64,000 bases of DNA from Okapia johnstoni (taxonomy: Eukaryota > Chordata > Mammalia > Artiodactyla > Giraffidae). The stretch covers positions 56,362,001 to 56,426,000 of the forward strand of contig CM044320.1 in the NCBI GenBank assembly GCA_024291935.2, given 5' to 3'. Positions 46,810 through 58,440 of this stretch are shown here, in pieces; the stretch's first letter is position 1, and every line of letters begins with the position of its first letter. The position numbers and the translations under genes were made by a program. The notes beneath the pieces were generated by a model. It made no database searches and had not been told where the DNA came from. It saw only the letters and a list, made by a program, of their open reading frames with translations.

Positions 46810-47015
46810 ATAAAATTTATAGTTAACATTTACTGAGGGCTGTAAGCCTAACACTGTTCTGTTTGTGGATTCTTACTTAATCTTCACAACAATCCCTTGA
46901 GGTAGATACTGTTATTCCCATTTTATTTATGTGAAAAGTGAGGCAGTTGTTTAGATACCATAGTTAGTTAAGTGGCAGAGGCAAGATTGCAATCAAGGTT
47001 CTTGATGCGCTTGCT
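46810..47015 (+). repeat. MIR relic in ATP23 intron 4
   Basis: TTTACTGAGGGCTG, ATCTTCACAACAATCCC and GTGGCAGAGGCAAGATT follow MIR order. It ends 58 bases before the BovB target site. Confidence 0.65.
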
Positions 47016-47085
47016 GTGCTGCCTTCCACAGGTAAAGTTGCTAGTTTTTCCTAGAATAAAACAGTTCATTTCAAAAATACAACAT

Positions 47086-50000
47086 CAGTTCAGTTCAGTC
47101 ACTCAGTCGTGTCTGACTCTTGACCCCATGGACTGCAGCTCGCCAGGCTACCCTGTCCATTACCAACTCCAGGAGCTTACTCACACTCATGTCCATCGAG
47201 TTGGTGATGCCATCCAACCATCTCATCCTCTGTTGTCCCCTTCTCCTCCCACCTTCAATCTTTCCCAGTATCAGGGTCTTTCCCAGTGAGTCAGTTCTTC
47301 GCATCAGTCCTTCCAATGAATATTCAGGACTGATTTCCTTTATGATAGACTGGTTGGATCTCCTTGCAGTCCAAAGGACTCTCAAGAGTCTTCTCCAATA
47401 CCACAGTTCAAAAGCATCAATTCTTTGGCACTCTGCTTTCTTTATAGTCCAACTCTCACATCCATACATGACTGTTGGAAAAACCATGGCTTTGACTAGA
47501 TGGACCTTTGTTGGCAAAGTAATGTCTCTGTTTTTTAATATACTGTCTAGTTTAGTCATAGCTTTTCTTCCAAGGAGCAAGTGTCTTTTAATTTTATGGC
47601 TGCAATCACCATCTGCAGTGATTTTGGAGCCCCTCAAAATAAAGTCTGTCACTGTTTCCATTGTTTCCCCATCTATTTGCCATGAAGTGATGGGACCGGA
47701 TGCCATGATCTTAGTTTTCTGAATGTTGAGCTTTAAGCCAACTTTTTCACTCTCCTGTTTCACTTTCATCAAGAGGCTCTTTAGTTCTTCACTTTCTGCC
47801 ATAAGGGTGGTGTAATCTGCATATCTGAGGTTACTGATATTTCTCCCGGCAATCTTGATTCCAGCTTGTGCTTCATCCAGCCCAGCATTTCTCATGATGT
47901 ACTCTGCATATAAGTTAAATAAGCAGGGTGACAATATACAGCATTGACATACTCCTTTCCTGATTTGGAACCAGTCTGCTATTCCATGTCCAGTTATAAC
48001 TGTTGCCTCCTGACCTGCATACAGATTTCTCAGGAGGCAGGTCAGGTGGTCTGGTATTCCAGTCTCTTTAAGAATTTTCCACAGTTTGTTATGATCTACA
48101 CAGTCAAAGGTTTTGGCATAGTCAGTAAAGCAGAAGTAGATGTTTTTCTGGGATCTTTCTTTTTCTATGATCCAGTGGATGTTGGCAATTTGATCTCTGG
48201 TTCCTCTGCCTTTTCTAAAACCAGCTTGAACATCTGGAAGTTCAGGGCTCATGTACTTTTGAAGCCTGGCTTGGAGGATTTTGAGCGTTACTTTGCTAGT
48301 GTGTGAGATGAGTGCAATTGTACAGTAGTTTGAGCATTCTTTGGCATTGCCTTTCTTTGGGATTGGAATGAAAACTGACCTTTTCCAGTCTTGTGGCCAC
48401 TGCTCAGTTTTCCAAATTTGCTAGCCTATTGAGTGCAGCACTTTCACAGCATCATCTTTTAGGATTTGAAATAGCTCAACTGGAATTCCATCACCTCCAC
48501 TAGCTTTGTTCGTAGTGATACTTCCTTAGGCCCACTTGACTTCACATTCCAGGATATCTGGCTCTAGGTGAGTGATCACACCATCGTGATTATCTGGGTC
48601 ATGAAGATATTTTTTGTATAATTCTTCTGTGTATTCTTGCCACTTCTTAAATCTTCTGCTTCTGTTAGGTCCATACCATTTCTGTCCTTTATTGTGCCCA
48701 TCTTTGCATGAAATATTCCTTTGGTATCTCTAATTTTCTTGAAGAGATATCTAGTCTTTCCCATTCTGTTGTTTTCCTGTTTCTTTGCATTGATCACTGA
48801 GGAAGGCTTTCTTATCTCTCCTCGCCATTCGTTGGAACCTTTCATTCAAATGGGTATATCTTTCCTTTTCTAGTTTGCGTTTAGCTTCTCTTCTTTTCTC
48901 AGCTATTTGTAAGGCCTCCTCAGACAACCATTTTGCCTTTTTGCATTTCTTTTTCTTGGGGATGGTCTTGATCCCTGCCTCCTGAACAATGTCATGAGCC
49001 TCCATCCATAGTTCTTCAGGCACTCTGTCTGTCAGATCTCATCCCTTGAATCTCTTTGTCACTTCCGCTGTATAATCGTAAGGGATTTGATTTAGGTCAT
49101 ACCTGAATGGTCTAGTGGTTTTTCCTACTTTCTTCAATGTAAGTCTGAATTTGGCACTAAGGAGTTCGTGATCTGAGCTACAGTCAGATCTCGTTCTTGT
49201 TTTTGCTGACTGTATAGAGCTTCTCCATCTTTGGCTGCAATGAATATAATCAATCTGATTTCCATGTTGACCATCTGGTGATGTCCATGTGTGGAGTCTT
49301 CTCTTGTGTTGTTGGAAGAGGGTGCATTCTCTTGGCAAAACTCGGTTAGCCTTTACCCTGTTCATTCTGTACTCCAAGGCCAAATTTGCCTGTTACTCCA
49401 GGTATCTTTTGACTTCCTACTTTTGCGTTCTAGTCCCCTATAATGAAAAGGACATTTTTTTTTTGGTGTTAGTTCTAGAAGGTCTTGTAGGTCTTCATAG
49501 AACCATTCAACTTCAGCTTCTTTGGCATTACCGGTTGGGGCATAGACTTGGATTACAGCAATATTGAATGGTTTGCCTTGGAAACGAACAGAGATCAGTC
49601 TGTCGTTTTTGAGACTGCACCTAAGTACTGCATTTTGGACTCTTTTGTTGACTATAAGGGCTACTCCATTTCTTCTAAGGGATTCTTGCCCACAGTAGTA
49701 TTTATAATGGTCATCTGAGTTAAATTCACCCATTCCAGTCCATTTTAGTTCACTGATTCCTAAAATGTCGATGTTCACTCTTGCCATCTCCTGTTTGACC
49801 ACTTCCAATTTACCTTGATTCATGGACCTAACATTCCAGGTTCCTATGCAATATTGTTCTTTACAGCATTAGACTTTACTTCCGTCACCAATCACATCCA
49901 CAACTGGGTGTTGTTTTTCTTTGGCTCCATCTCTTCATTCTTTCTGAAGTTATTTCTCCACTGTTCTCCAGTAGCATATGGGTACCTGCTGACCCGGGGA

Positions 50001-51295
50001 GTTCATCTTTCAGTGTCCTATCTTTTTGCCTATCTTTGATGGCAGAGTAGAAGGACGTGCGCTCATCTGTGAGAACTCCAGAATTACAACTTGCTGCTGA
50101 ACAACTGTCGACAGGAGAATGCTTACCAAAAAATTATAACCCATGTCCAAGGGCAAAGGAGAAGCCCCAGCAAGATGGTAGGAGGGGTGAAATTGCATTT
50201 AGAATCAAACCCCATACCTGCCTGAGACACTCGGAGGGCTCAAACAAAACCTTGTGCACACCAGGAGACTCTACAGAGACTGAGCCAGACCTTCCCCTGA
50301 GTGTTTGAATGTTGTTGCTTGGAAACCTGCCTTTCTTCAAGATTCATGTCAATCGTTTTATGGCCCAGGAGAACTCACCTTGTGCCAATGTTATCTCAGA
50401 ATGCATGTTGTGGGTGAGGGGCCTGGTGCCAGTCTCTGAGTTTTGAGACATTTCCTTTCTCTCATGTGCAGCCTGCTAGTAGCTATATAGATCACTTAAG
50501 ATGATATTAAATGTTTGAGTGTCTCCTGTGGTGTTTGAGTGTCTCTTGTGGAGGTACAGGTCAGCAGTGGCCTGCTGCTGGGGCAGAGGTTCTGGGTGCA
50601 GCAGACCTGGATTTGGCATAAGCCCTCTTGGAGGAGGTCTCCATTAATTGCACCATAGAGCTGCCAGAACTTACACAGGACTGGGGAAACAGACTCTTGG
50701 AGGGCACAAACAAAACTTTGTGTGCACCAGGACTCAGGAGAAAGGAGCAGTGACCCCACAAGAGACTGACCCAGACTTGCCCATGAGTGTCCAGGAGTCT
50801 CTGGTGGAGGCGTGGGTTGGCAGTGGCCTGGTACAAGGTTGGGGGCACTGCGTATGACAGTGTGTGCCCAGGACCTTTTGAAGGAGGTCGCCATTATATT
50901 CATTACCTCCACCATAGTTTTGGCCTCAGGTCAAACAACAGGGAGGGAACACAGCCCCGCCCATCAAACAGAAAATTGGATTAAAGGTTTACTGAGCATG
51001 ACCCCACCTATCAGAACAAGACCCAATTTCCCCCTCAGTCAGTCTCTCCCATCAGGAAGCTTCCATAAGCCTCTTATCCTTATCCATCAGGGGGCAGACA
51101 GAATAAAAACCACAATCACAGAAAACTAATCAAACAGATCACACGAACCACAGCCTTGTCTAATTCAATGAAATGTGTTAGGCCACCCAAGATGGACGGG
51201 TCATGGTGGAGAGTTCTGACAAAACGTGGTTCACTGGAGAAGGGAATGGCAAACCACTTCAGTATTCTTGCCTTGAGAACCCCATGAACAGTATG
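47086..51295 (-). mobile_element. Near full-length BovB LINE with inverted 5' end, in ATP23 intron 4
   Basis: Flanked by a perfect 13-bp TSD, AAAAATACAACAT, at 47073-47085 and 51296-51308. From 47086 to about 50030 it is antisense: the minus strand reads from the 5' leader through apurinic endonuclease (49362-49823), a linker and reverse transcriptase (48252-47095) to the BovB tail. From about 50031 to 51295 the 5' leader lies in the + direction, ending at the point where the antisense part begins in the consensus as I recall it. That is the twin-priming structure. The ORF is broken in several places and the RT catalytic motif YADD is YADY. Inert as a gene. Confidence 0.88.
50031..51295 (+). 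mobile_element. Inverted 5' leader segment of the intron-4 BovB
   Basis: Starts GATGGCAGAGTAGAAGGACG and ends AACAGTATGAAAA, which I recall as the 5' untranslated region of full-length BovB just before the ORF. It points opposite to the remaining 2.95 kb of the same insertion. The heptamer TATCTTT occurs at both 50019-50025 and 50031-50037, marking the inversion junction. Inside, two tracts resemble each other (50.18-50.30 kb and 50.69-50.80 kb), an internal duplication of the leader. Confidence 0.78.
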
Positions 51296-51308
51296 AAAAA
51301 TACAACAT

Positions 51309-51778
51309 AGGAAGGTACTTATTATTATCTTCTTATGTTGATTGGATTGCTTTCAGAAATACACATGCTACTAGAAATACATTTGTATTTCATACTTGCA
51401 TTTCATTAATTGAAGAGTGCAATGTGCTGAGAAGCTAAAAAAAACTAATACAAATTTCAAGCTTATATTTCATAACTTAGATTATTTTCTCTTTCCCTTG
51501 GAATTAATAAGCAGCCTCACTGTGTCTGATTATAACTCATATGATTTGGAAAAAAGACCGAAACCTGAGCTTTTGAATATTTCTCTCTCTTGGGTGTTAC
51601 AAGAATTGATGCCTGTTAGCTAGTTAAAGTGTGTTAAGTGCTTTGAGCTCCTCAGAGGAATGAAGCTATGTTATTATAGGAGTAACGAGAAGTGGGCCAT
51701 CTGATTACAGTGAATGAGCAAAATTGTGGCCAGGCTGGCTATAGAATGTGGGTAGTTCCACAACTATTTCACATATTA
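51309..51778. other. ATP23 intron 4, unique part
   Basis: No feature recognised between the BovB and the Bov-tA. Confidence 0.4.
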
Positions 51779-51788
51779 AAGCTGCTTT

Positions 51789-51912
51789 TCAGAGTAGGAA
51801 ATGGCAACCCACTCCAGTATTCTTGCCTGGAAAATCTCATAGACAGAGGAGCCTGGTGGACTACAGTCTATGGGGTTGCAAAGAGTCGGAAAACATGACT
51901 GAGCACATACAC
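51789..51912 (+). mobile_element. Bov-tA 3' half in ATP23 intron 4
   Basis: 5'-truncated; AAAGCTGCTT at 51779-51788 is repeated at 51913-51922 as target copy. Confidence 0.85.
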
Positions 51913-51922
51913 AAAGCTGCTT

Positions 51923-52459
51923 CTTACCTTAAAGATACAGCAAATTAGAAAATATGTACTAACTTCAGGCTGTCATATTCATAGCATGACCAGTTTGGAA
52001 TGTTCTTGATTCTTGTACCCATTAATTTTCCATAGGCCAATTGAGGCCTTGGAGAAAGGTCATGAACTTACATGGGTTTAAGGGAAGGTCCAAGTGAGTT
52101 TCAGTGGTTTGGGCTAGGAGGACTGGGAGGTTTGTATGCCTGAGTGTCTTAGGTACTGGTATGTTCTGTTTTATGCTCACATTGAAAATCAGTTTGTAGG
52201 TCTTTGGAAGAATGCTTTCTTGAAGTCCTTTTGGTCATTTCTAGAAGTGAGAACAGAGTATCTGTAAAGATTGTAGAGAGCATAATCTTTAACTCAGAAT
52301 TCCAACTCTGACTTTTGGTTCCAAAAGAAATTAGTTCTGTCATTAAGGCTCCAGAGAAACATTTTGAAAATTCCTTTTGAATAGGTGATTCCCCCCAGTA
52401 TATTTGGTGTTTTGTAGCGTAGCTCATAGATGTCTGGTCTTTTTTTTTTAAAATGCTTT
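51923..52459. other. ATP23 intron 4, unique part
   Basis: No feature recognised. Confidence 0.4.
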
Positions 52460-52797
52460 TCTGAATTCAGTACTTCTTTATTTGTTTATTTATTGGTTGT
52501 GCTGGATCTTCGTTGCTATGCCGTCTCTTATCTAGCTGCAGCCAGCAGGGGTAAACTCTGCTTGCGGTGCACCAGCTTCTCATTGCGGTGGCTTCTCTTG
52601 TTGCAGAGCATGGGCCTCAGTAGTTATGGCACAAGGGCTTTGTACTTACAGTTCCTGGACTCTAGAGCACAGGCTCAGTAATTGTGGCGCATGGGATTAG
52701 TTGCTCCGCAGCATGTGGGATCTTCTTGGACAAGGGATCGAACCCATGTCTCCTGTGTTGGCAGCAGATTCTTTAGCACTCAGCCATCAGGGAAGCC
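52460..52797 (-). mobile_element. CHR-1-like SINE in ATP23 intron 4
   Basis: TTTATTTATTGGTTGTGCTG through CTCTTGTTGCAGAGCATGGG to CAGCCATCAGGGAAGCCC. Near full length. Confidence 0.82.
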
Positions 52798-52979
52798 CTC
52801 TGCTCTTTTTCTTAACTTAAGAACTTAAGTCAATAGGGTTTAAAAAATCTTACAGATATTCTGTCCTCAGAAAAATATGCTAATTTTATATTCTTTTATA
52901 ATAAAAACAATCAGTTGATATAAAGGTATAGAGCACAAGTGCTTACTTTCTTTTTGTCTGCCTTCTGTCTTTGTGATAG

Positions 52980-53063
52980 GTTCGAGCTGCTAACCTTAGT
53001 GGAGACTGCTCACTTTTAAATGAAATATTCAGGTTGCATTTTGGATTAAAACAACACCATCAG
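52980..53063 (+). CDS. ATP23: ATP23 exon 5
   Basis: An 84-nt exon encoding residues 152-179: [10 protein letters not shown], then [16 protein letters not shown]. Acceptor TTTGTGATAG is preceded by the pyrimidine tract CTTTCTTTTTGTCTGCCTTCTG; donor is GTAAAA. In the M76 family this region follows the HExxH helix. The segment NLSGDCSL is very similar to human, with L for V at one position. A CHR-type SINE ends about 180 bases upstream and does not touch the splice site. Phase is zero at both ends, so the exon can be skipped without a frameshift. Confidence 0.95.
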
Positions 53064-54814
53064 GTAAAAACTAACATATGAAATCACTTAACTGTCAAGA
53101 GTGCTATGAGTGGAAATAATGAATAGAGAAATGAAAGTACATTTGGTATTTGAAATGTGAAAGAACTATTATTTGAAAAGAATACAACAGGTATATCACT
53201 TAAGCCAATAGAGGGAATTCAGTTATGTTTTATAATTATGGGCAAGCTCTGTGACTGAGAGATTTTCCAAATGATTGCATGGGATCATTTTGGATGGGTA
53301 GATAATGAATGGAAATGAAATCACAGCCTGTCTTACTTCTATTCTAACAGTCCTGGACTTCTGTTTTCAAACTATCATTGTTCTTGAGACAAAAAAGTAA
53401 TACCTGTCAGAACAGAGACTGCATTGCAGCGCAGTGTGTATTAGTGCACCTTTATAAAGGCTGTGTGATGGGACAGCAATGCTTTGGATCAGCACAGACT
53501 TAATTATGAAGAACTGAGCTGAGAGATTTTGTAAACAAAGCAAAATGAAAACTGTAGGCAAGATCAATCCTGCTGGAAAACTTTTAAGGTCATCGATAGA
53601 TAGACATGGGGAGAGGAAATTTAGAACTGATGGACTGGTGAAGGATATGAGCAGTTCTTCCCACAGCAACCAAGGGGCTCTGTGTCCACACTGAGGAGAA
53701 AGCCTGGTCAGAGCTTTTCTATGGGAAGAGGTGGCTGGGCCAATTTGTGAGGTACATCAGGATAGCAGTTTCAACCAGATGTAGAAAGGACAGTCGTGGA
53801 ACAACAACAGGAAGGTCCTTGGTGGAGTAACTCAACTCAGCTCTGGGGAGGAAGGTGGAATGTCACAGTGAACTAAGAGAAATTGTGAACTCAGTGAATG
53901 GGAGTTAGAAGGCAAACCTGGGGCCTGGGAAGGGTGACTGCTCAGATAAGGCTGTTATGCTTTCAGCCTGTGCCAGGTTCACTTGGTGATGTGCCACTGA
54001 CTTGTCCTGAGCCACATGGGTTCTGTGCCCTCCAATCCCTGCTCTTCTGGTGAAGTCAGCTCAGGAAGCATTTGAATGGGCAGTATGTTCTGGCTCTCAG
54101 TGGAAAGAGTGGAAGCAGGGTACGCATCAGCACATCCCCGAGAAGAGGCTGATGCATTTAAGGCATGTGATCTGGGGCCGAGAGTCTTTGAAAGAGAAAT
54201 CTCTCCTCTTTTTACCTTGGGTTGGAAGTAGCAGTAGATGAATACAGCTGGCAATAGGATGGAAGATAGGTGGAGGCAGTGGGAGAAGAGCCCTAGCTTT
54301 TGTATAGCATGTGCCCAAGAAAAAAGTTGTTTGATTTTTTTCCCCCTGAAAAATTAGAAAACTTTCAAATTCTGTGTGTGGTTTCCTGTTGCCTCCAGGC
54401 GAGATGCCCCTCTCAAAGGAAAAGTTATCCAGCAATGGTCAGCTATGAAAAATTGAGAGACAGAGGCACAGCAGTATATTTCAGATTTATTCAAGTTAAA
54501 AAAATTCAACAAGAACCTTATTTATAGACTTTTTAATGATTTTTCAAATTGGGAGTTATTGCCTAGAACTTATCATCATTGGGAAAGATAAGAAGAAAGG
54601 AGGAGAAGAAGAGATCTTTCCTATATCTTAATAATTTTAGATTGAGCTAAACATGCTCCATAATTGAATCTTTATTTTTTGGACTGATAGAAATGAATAA
54701 AATAACATGAGAGAAAATTAATTTTGACCGTGGTTCAGACATTATGTGAAGTGTTACTATTTCATGAGTAAATTGTCATATAAGATTAACGCCATGTACT
54801 TTCTTGCTCCTTAG
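53064..54814 (+). other. ATP23 intron 5
   Basis: 1.75 kb with no SINE or LINE that I can recognise, unusual for this window. No coding exon seen. Confidence 0.45.
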
Positions 54815-55018
54815 ACTTGTGTGCGAGACAGAGCCATTCGTTCTATCCTGGCTGTTAGGAACATTAGCAAAGAAGTGGCTCAGAAAGCTGTTGATGAAGT
54901 TTTTGAGTCTTGTTTCAATGACCATGAACCTTTTGGAAGGATCCCTCATAATAAGACCTATGCAAGATATGCTCATAGAGACTTTCAAAACCGGGATCGA
55001 TACTACTCAAATATATGA
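54815..55018 (+). CDS. ATP23: ATP23 exon 6, C-terminal coding exon with stop
   Basis: Encodes residues 180-246 and the TGA at 55016-55018. It opens T-C-V-R-D-R-A-I and ends with a tyrosine- and arginine-rich tail, R-D-R-Y-Y-S-N-I. The segments [23 protein letters not shown] and [11 protein letters not shown] are near-identical to human; visible differences are A-I-R for A-T-L and A-Q-K for A-K-K. The acceptor TTGCTCCTTAG is good. All cysteines recalled from human are present, as expected for an intermembrane-space protein. Confidence 0.96.
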   Translation, partial: TCVRDRAIRSILAVRNISKEVAQKAVDEVFESCFNDHEPFGRIPHNKTYARYAHRDFQNRDRYYSNI

Positions 55019-55260
55019 AGACAATGATATTTTATACTATAGAGCTTCAGTGATCATGAAGAAAGTTATGGTTCCTAAGTGGACAAACATAAACGATCAA
55101 TTAATTACAGGGAAGACACAGAAGATGCTGATTCTAACATCAGAAAAAGTAACTGTGGTGAGAAATGTAATTGCCTTAAACACAAAGGCAAACATTGTAT
55201 CTTTGTAGCTTTGGATTTTTATTTACCAGTTGGTAAATAAAGCAAATAAATTGTGCATTT
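55019..55260 (+). terminator. ATP23: ATP23 3' UTR with two AATAAA signals
   Basis: A short 3' untranslated stretch after TGA with canonical polyadenylation hexamers at 55236-55241 and 55245-55250. Cleavage would be expected about 15-30 bases further on, near 55265-55280, just before old L1 sequence starts. Other hexamers downstream lie within transposons, so this tandem pair is the best candidate for the main 3' end. Confidence 0.75.
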
Positions 55261-55384
55261 AAAATTTTTTACAATATACTTGTTATTACTTGTGTTTTAT
55301 TTTTATGATAGTGATTTGTTTTTATTATATGTGATTATTTTAATACTTGATTATGAAACCTGTGAAGTATGCCCTTGTGTGATG

Positions 55385-57540
55385 TGTGTGTCTTCTTTGG
55401 AAAAATGTCTGTTCAGATCCTCCACCCATTTTTAAATCAGGTGGTTTGTTTTTTGATGTTGAGTTGTATGAGTTTTTGTATATTTTTTAAGTAACTGCTT
55501 ATCAGATCTTCGAAAAAGCAGGAGAGTTCCAGAAAAACATCTATTTCTGCTTTATTGATTATGCCAAAGCCTTTGACTGTGTGGATCACAATAAACTGGC
55601 AAATTCTGAAAGAGATGGGAATACCAGACCATCTGACCTGTCTCTTGAGAAACCTGTATGCAGGTCAGGAAGCAACAGTTAGAACTGGACATGGAACAAC
55701 AGACTGGTTCCAAATAGGAAAAGGAGTATGTCAAGGCTGTATATTGTCACCCTGCTTATTTAACTTATATGCAGTGTACATCATGAGAAACGCTGGGCTG
55801 GAAGAAACACAAGCTGGAATCAAGATTGCTGGGAGAAATATCAATAACCTCAGATATGCGGATGACACCACCCTTATAGCAGAAAGTGAAGAAGAACTAA
55901 AGAGCCTCTTGATGAAGGTGAAAGAGGAGAGTGAAAAAGTTGGCTTAAAGCTCAACGTTCAGAAAACTAAGATCATGGCATCTGGTCCCATCACTTCATG
56001 GCAAATAGTTGGGGAAACAGTGGAAACAGTGTCAGACTTTATTTTTTTGGGCTCCAAAATCACTGCTGATGGTGATTGCAGCCATGAAATTAAAAGATGC
56101 TTACTCCTTGGGAGGAGGGTTATGGCCAACCTAGATAGCATATTTAAAAGCAGAGACATTACTTTGCCAACAAAAGTCTGTCTAGTCAAGGCTATGGTTT
56201 TTCCAGTGGTCATGTATGGATGTGAGAGTTGGACGGTGAAGAAAGCTGAGTGCTGAAGAATTGATGCTTTTGAACTGTGGTGTTGGAGAAGACTCTTGAG
56301 AGTCCCTTGGACTGCAAGGAGATCCAATCAATCCATCCTAAGGGAGATCAGTCCTGGGTGTTCATTGGAAGGACTGATGTTGAAGCTGCAACTCCAATAC
56401 TTTGGCCACCTCATGCGAAGAGTTGACTCATTGGAAAAGACCCTAATGCTGGGTAGGATTGGGGGCGGGAGGAGAAGGCGACAACAGAGGATGAGATGGT
56501 TGGATGGCATCACCGACTCGATGGACATGGGTTTGGGTGGACTCTGGGAGTTGGTGATGGACAGAGAGGCCTGGCGTGCTGCAATTCATGGGGTTGCAAA
56601 GAGTCGGACACGACTGAGCGACTGAACTGAACTGAACTATCAGATCTTGTTTGCAAATATCTTCTCCCATTTAGTAGGTGACCTTTTCATGTTGTTGATG
56701 GTTTCCTTTGCTATGCAAAGGCTTTTTAGTTTGATGTCCCTTTTGTTTATTTTTGCTGTTCTTTTGTTTGCCTGAGGAAACATATCAAAACAAAAATTAC
56801 TAAGGATGATGACAAAGAGTTTACTGCCTATGTTTTCTTCTAGAAGTTTTGTGGTTTCAGGTCTTACTTTTAAGTCTTTAATTCATTTTGAATTTAGTTT
56901 TGTGCATTGTGTGAGAAAATAGTCCAGGTTGATTTTTTTTTTTTTTTGTATGTAGTTGTTCAGTTTTCCCAGTACCATTTATTGCAGAGACTGTCTTTTC
57001 CTCAATGTATATTCTTGCTTCCTTTGTCATAGGTTAGTTGTCCACATAACTGTGGGTTCATTTCTGGGCTCTATTCTGTTCCATTAATCTGTGTGTCTGT
57101 TTTTGTGCCACTGCCATTACTGTACAGATTAGTATAGCTTTTGTAGTATAGTTTGATTTCGGGCAGCATGATAACTCTAGCTCTGTTCTTCTTTCTCAAG
57201 ATTGTTTGGTTATTGTTTGTGTTTCTGTACAAATTTTAGAATTATTTGATGTTCTAGTTGTGTGAAAAATACTATTGGTATTTTGATAGGGATTGTATTG
57301 AATCTGTAGATTGCCTTGGGTAATATGGTCATTTTAACAATATTGATTCTTCTAATCCATGAGCATGGTATATCTTTCCCTCTGTGTCATCTTCAATTTC
57401 TTTAATTAGCATCTTATAGTTTTCCAAGTATAAGTCTTTTACTTCCTTAGATATATTCCTAGGTATTTAGTTCCTTTTGATACGATTATAAATGGTATTA
57501 TTTTCCTATTTTCTCTTTCTGATAGTTCATTGTTAGTGTA
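55385..57540 (-). mobile_element. L1 LINE, antisense, downstream of ATP23
   Basis: Antisense ORF2 C-terminal sequence from CTTCTTTGGAAAAATGTCTG to CTGATAGTTCATTGTTAGTG, split by the BovB at 55511-56637. Contains no intact frame. Confidence 0.8.
55511..56637 (+). mobile_element. BovB LINE, 5'-truncated, inside an L1 downstream of ATP23
   Basis: Perfect TSD TATCAGATCTT at 55500-55510 and 56638-56648. Encodes the RT from the NIYFCFIDYAKAF block onward. The 233-residue frame at 55555-56256 keeps YADD intact. A small deletion after HNKL and a stop after KKAEC break it. It is the youngest-looking BovB fragment here by intactness of frame. Confidence 0.9.
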
Positions 57541-58191
57541 TAGAAACACAACAGATTCAACAGCATATTAATAGGATCACACACCGTAACCAAGTAGGAT
57601 TTATTGCTGCGGTGCAAGGATGGTTCAACATATGAAAACTGGTCAGTGTATTATAACACATTAACAGAGTAAAGGAAAAAAAAAATCACATGGTTATCTC
57701 AATCGATGCAGAAAAAGCATTTGACAAAATTCACCACCCATTTATGATAAAAACTCTCCAGAAAGTGAGCATGGAGGGAACCTACCTCAAAATATAAAGG
57801 CTATATATGACAAACCCACAGCTAGCATCATATTCAACAGTGAACAAGACAAGGGTATACACTCTTGCTACTTTTATTCAACATAGTTTTGAAAGTACTA
57901 GCCATGGCAATCAGATGAAAAATAAAAAAAAAGGAATCCAAGTTGGAAAAGAAGTAAAATTGTCACTCTTTGCAGAAGGCATGAACCATATATAGAAAAT
58001 CCTAAAGATGCTACCAGAAGACTACTAGAGCTCATCAATGAGTTAAGTGAAGTTGCAGGATATAAAATTAATACACAGAAATCTTTTTCATTTCTATACA
58101 ATAACAATGAAAAGTCAGAAGGAGAAATTATGGACAGAGTCCCATTTACCATCACATCAAAAAGAATAAAATGCCCAGGAACAAACTTACC

Positions 58192-58383
58192 CAGGGCTCA
58201 GACAGTAAAGAATCTGCCTGCAATGTGGGAGACCCAGGTTCTATCCCCGGGTTGGGAAGATCCCCTGGAGAAAGGAATGGCAACCCACTCCAGTATTCTT
58301 GCCTGGAGAATTCCATGGATAGAGGAGCCTGGGGGACTACAGACTACCCCTAGGGTTGCAAAGAGTTGGAAACGACTGAGCAA

Positions 58384-58440
<57 letters not shown>
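58192..58440 (+). mobile_element. Bov-tA SINE inside L1, with long CA tail
   Basis: TSD ACAAACTTACC at 58181-58191 and 58441-58451. Confidence 0.92.

Larger units (their letters stand above)
36383..55250 (+). other. ATP23: ATP23 gene, six exons
   Basis: Gene-level record. Six exons at 36524-36710, 41426-41471, 42191-42272, 46407-46544, 52980-53063 and 54815-55018 join in frame into 246 codons plus TGA when counted from the codon that aligns with the human initiator. This is the same length as human ATP23 as I recall it, with no gap needed. Introns are about 4.7, 0.7, 4.1, 6.4 and 1.75 kb and all begin GT and end AG. Family knowledge: ATP23 is a peptidase M76 member in the mitochondrial intermembrane space. 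In yeast it removes the Atp6 prepeptide and helps assemble the F1Fo-ATP synthase; the human protein was first named KUB3 or XRCC6BP1 as a Ku70 binder. The gene is intact from exon 2 onward. The left border given here is the nearest upstream in-frame ATG; the true transcription start is unknown. Confidence 0.95.

Noticed and set aside
47095..48252. 385-residue minus-strand ORF, the longest in the window
   Set aside because: It is BovB reverse transcriptase with an altered catalytic motif, inside a retrotransposed copy with its own TSD, so not a host gene.
51296..51308. AAAAATACAACAT read as a poly(A) tail of a separate SINE
   Set aside because: The identical 13-mer at 47073-47085 shows it is the TSD of the BovB insertion.
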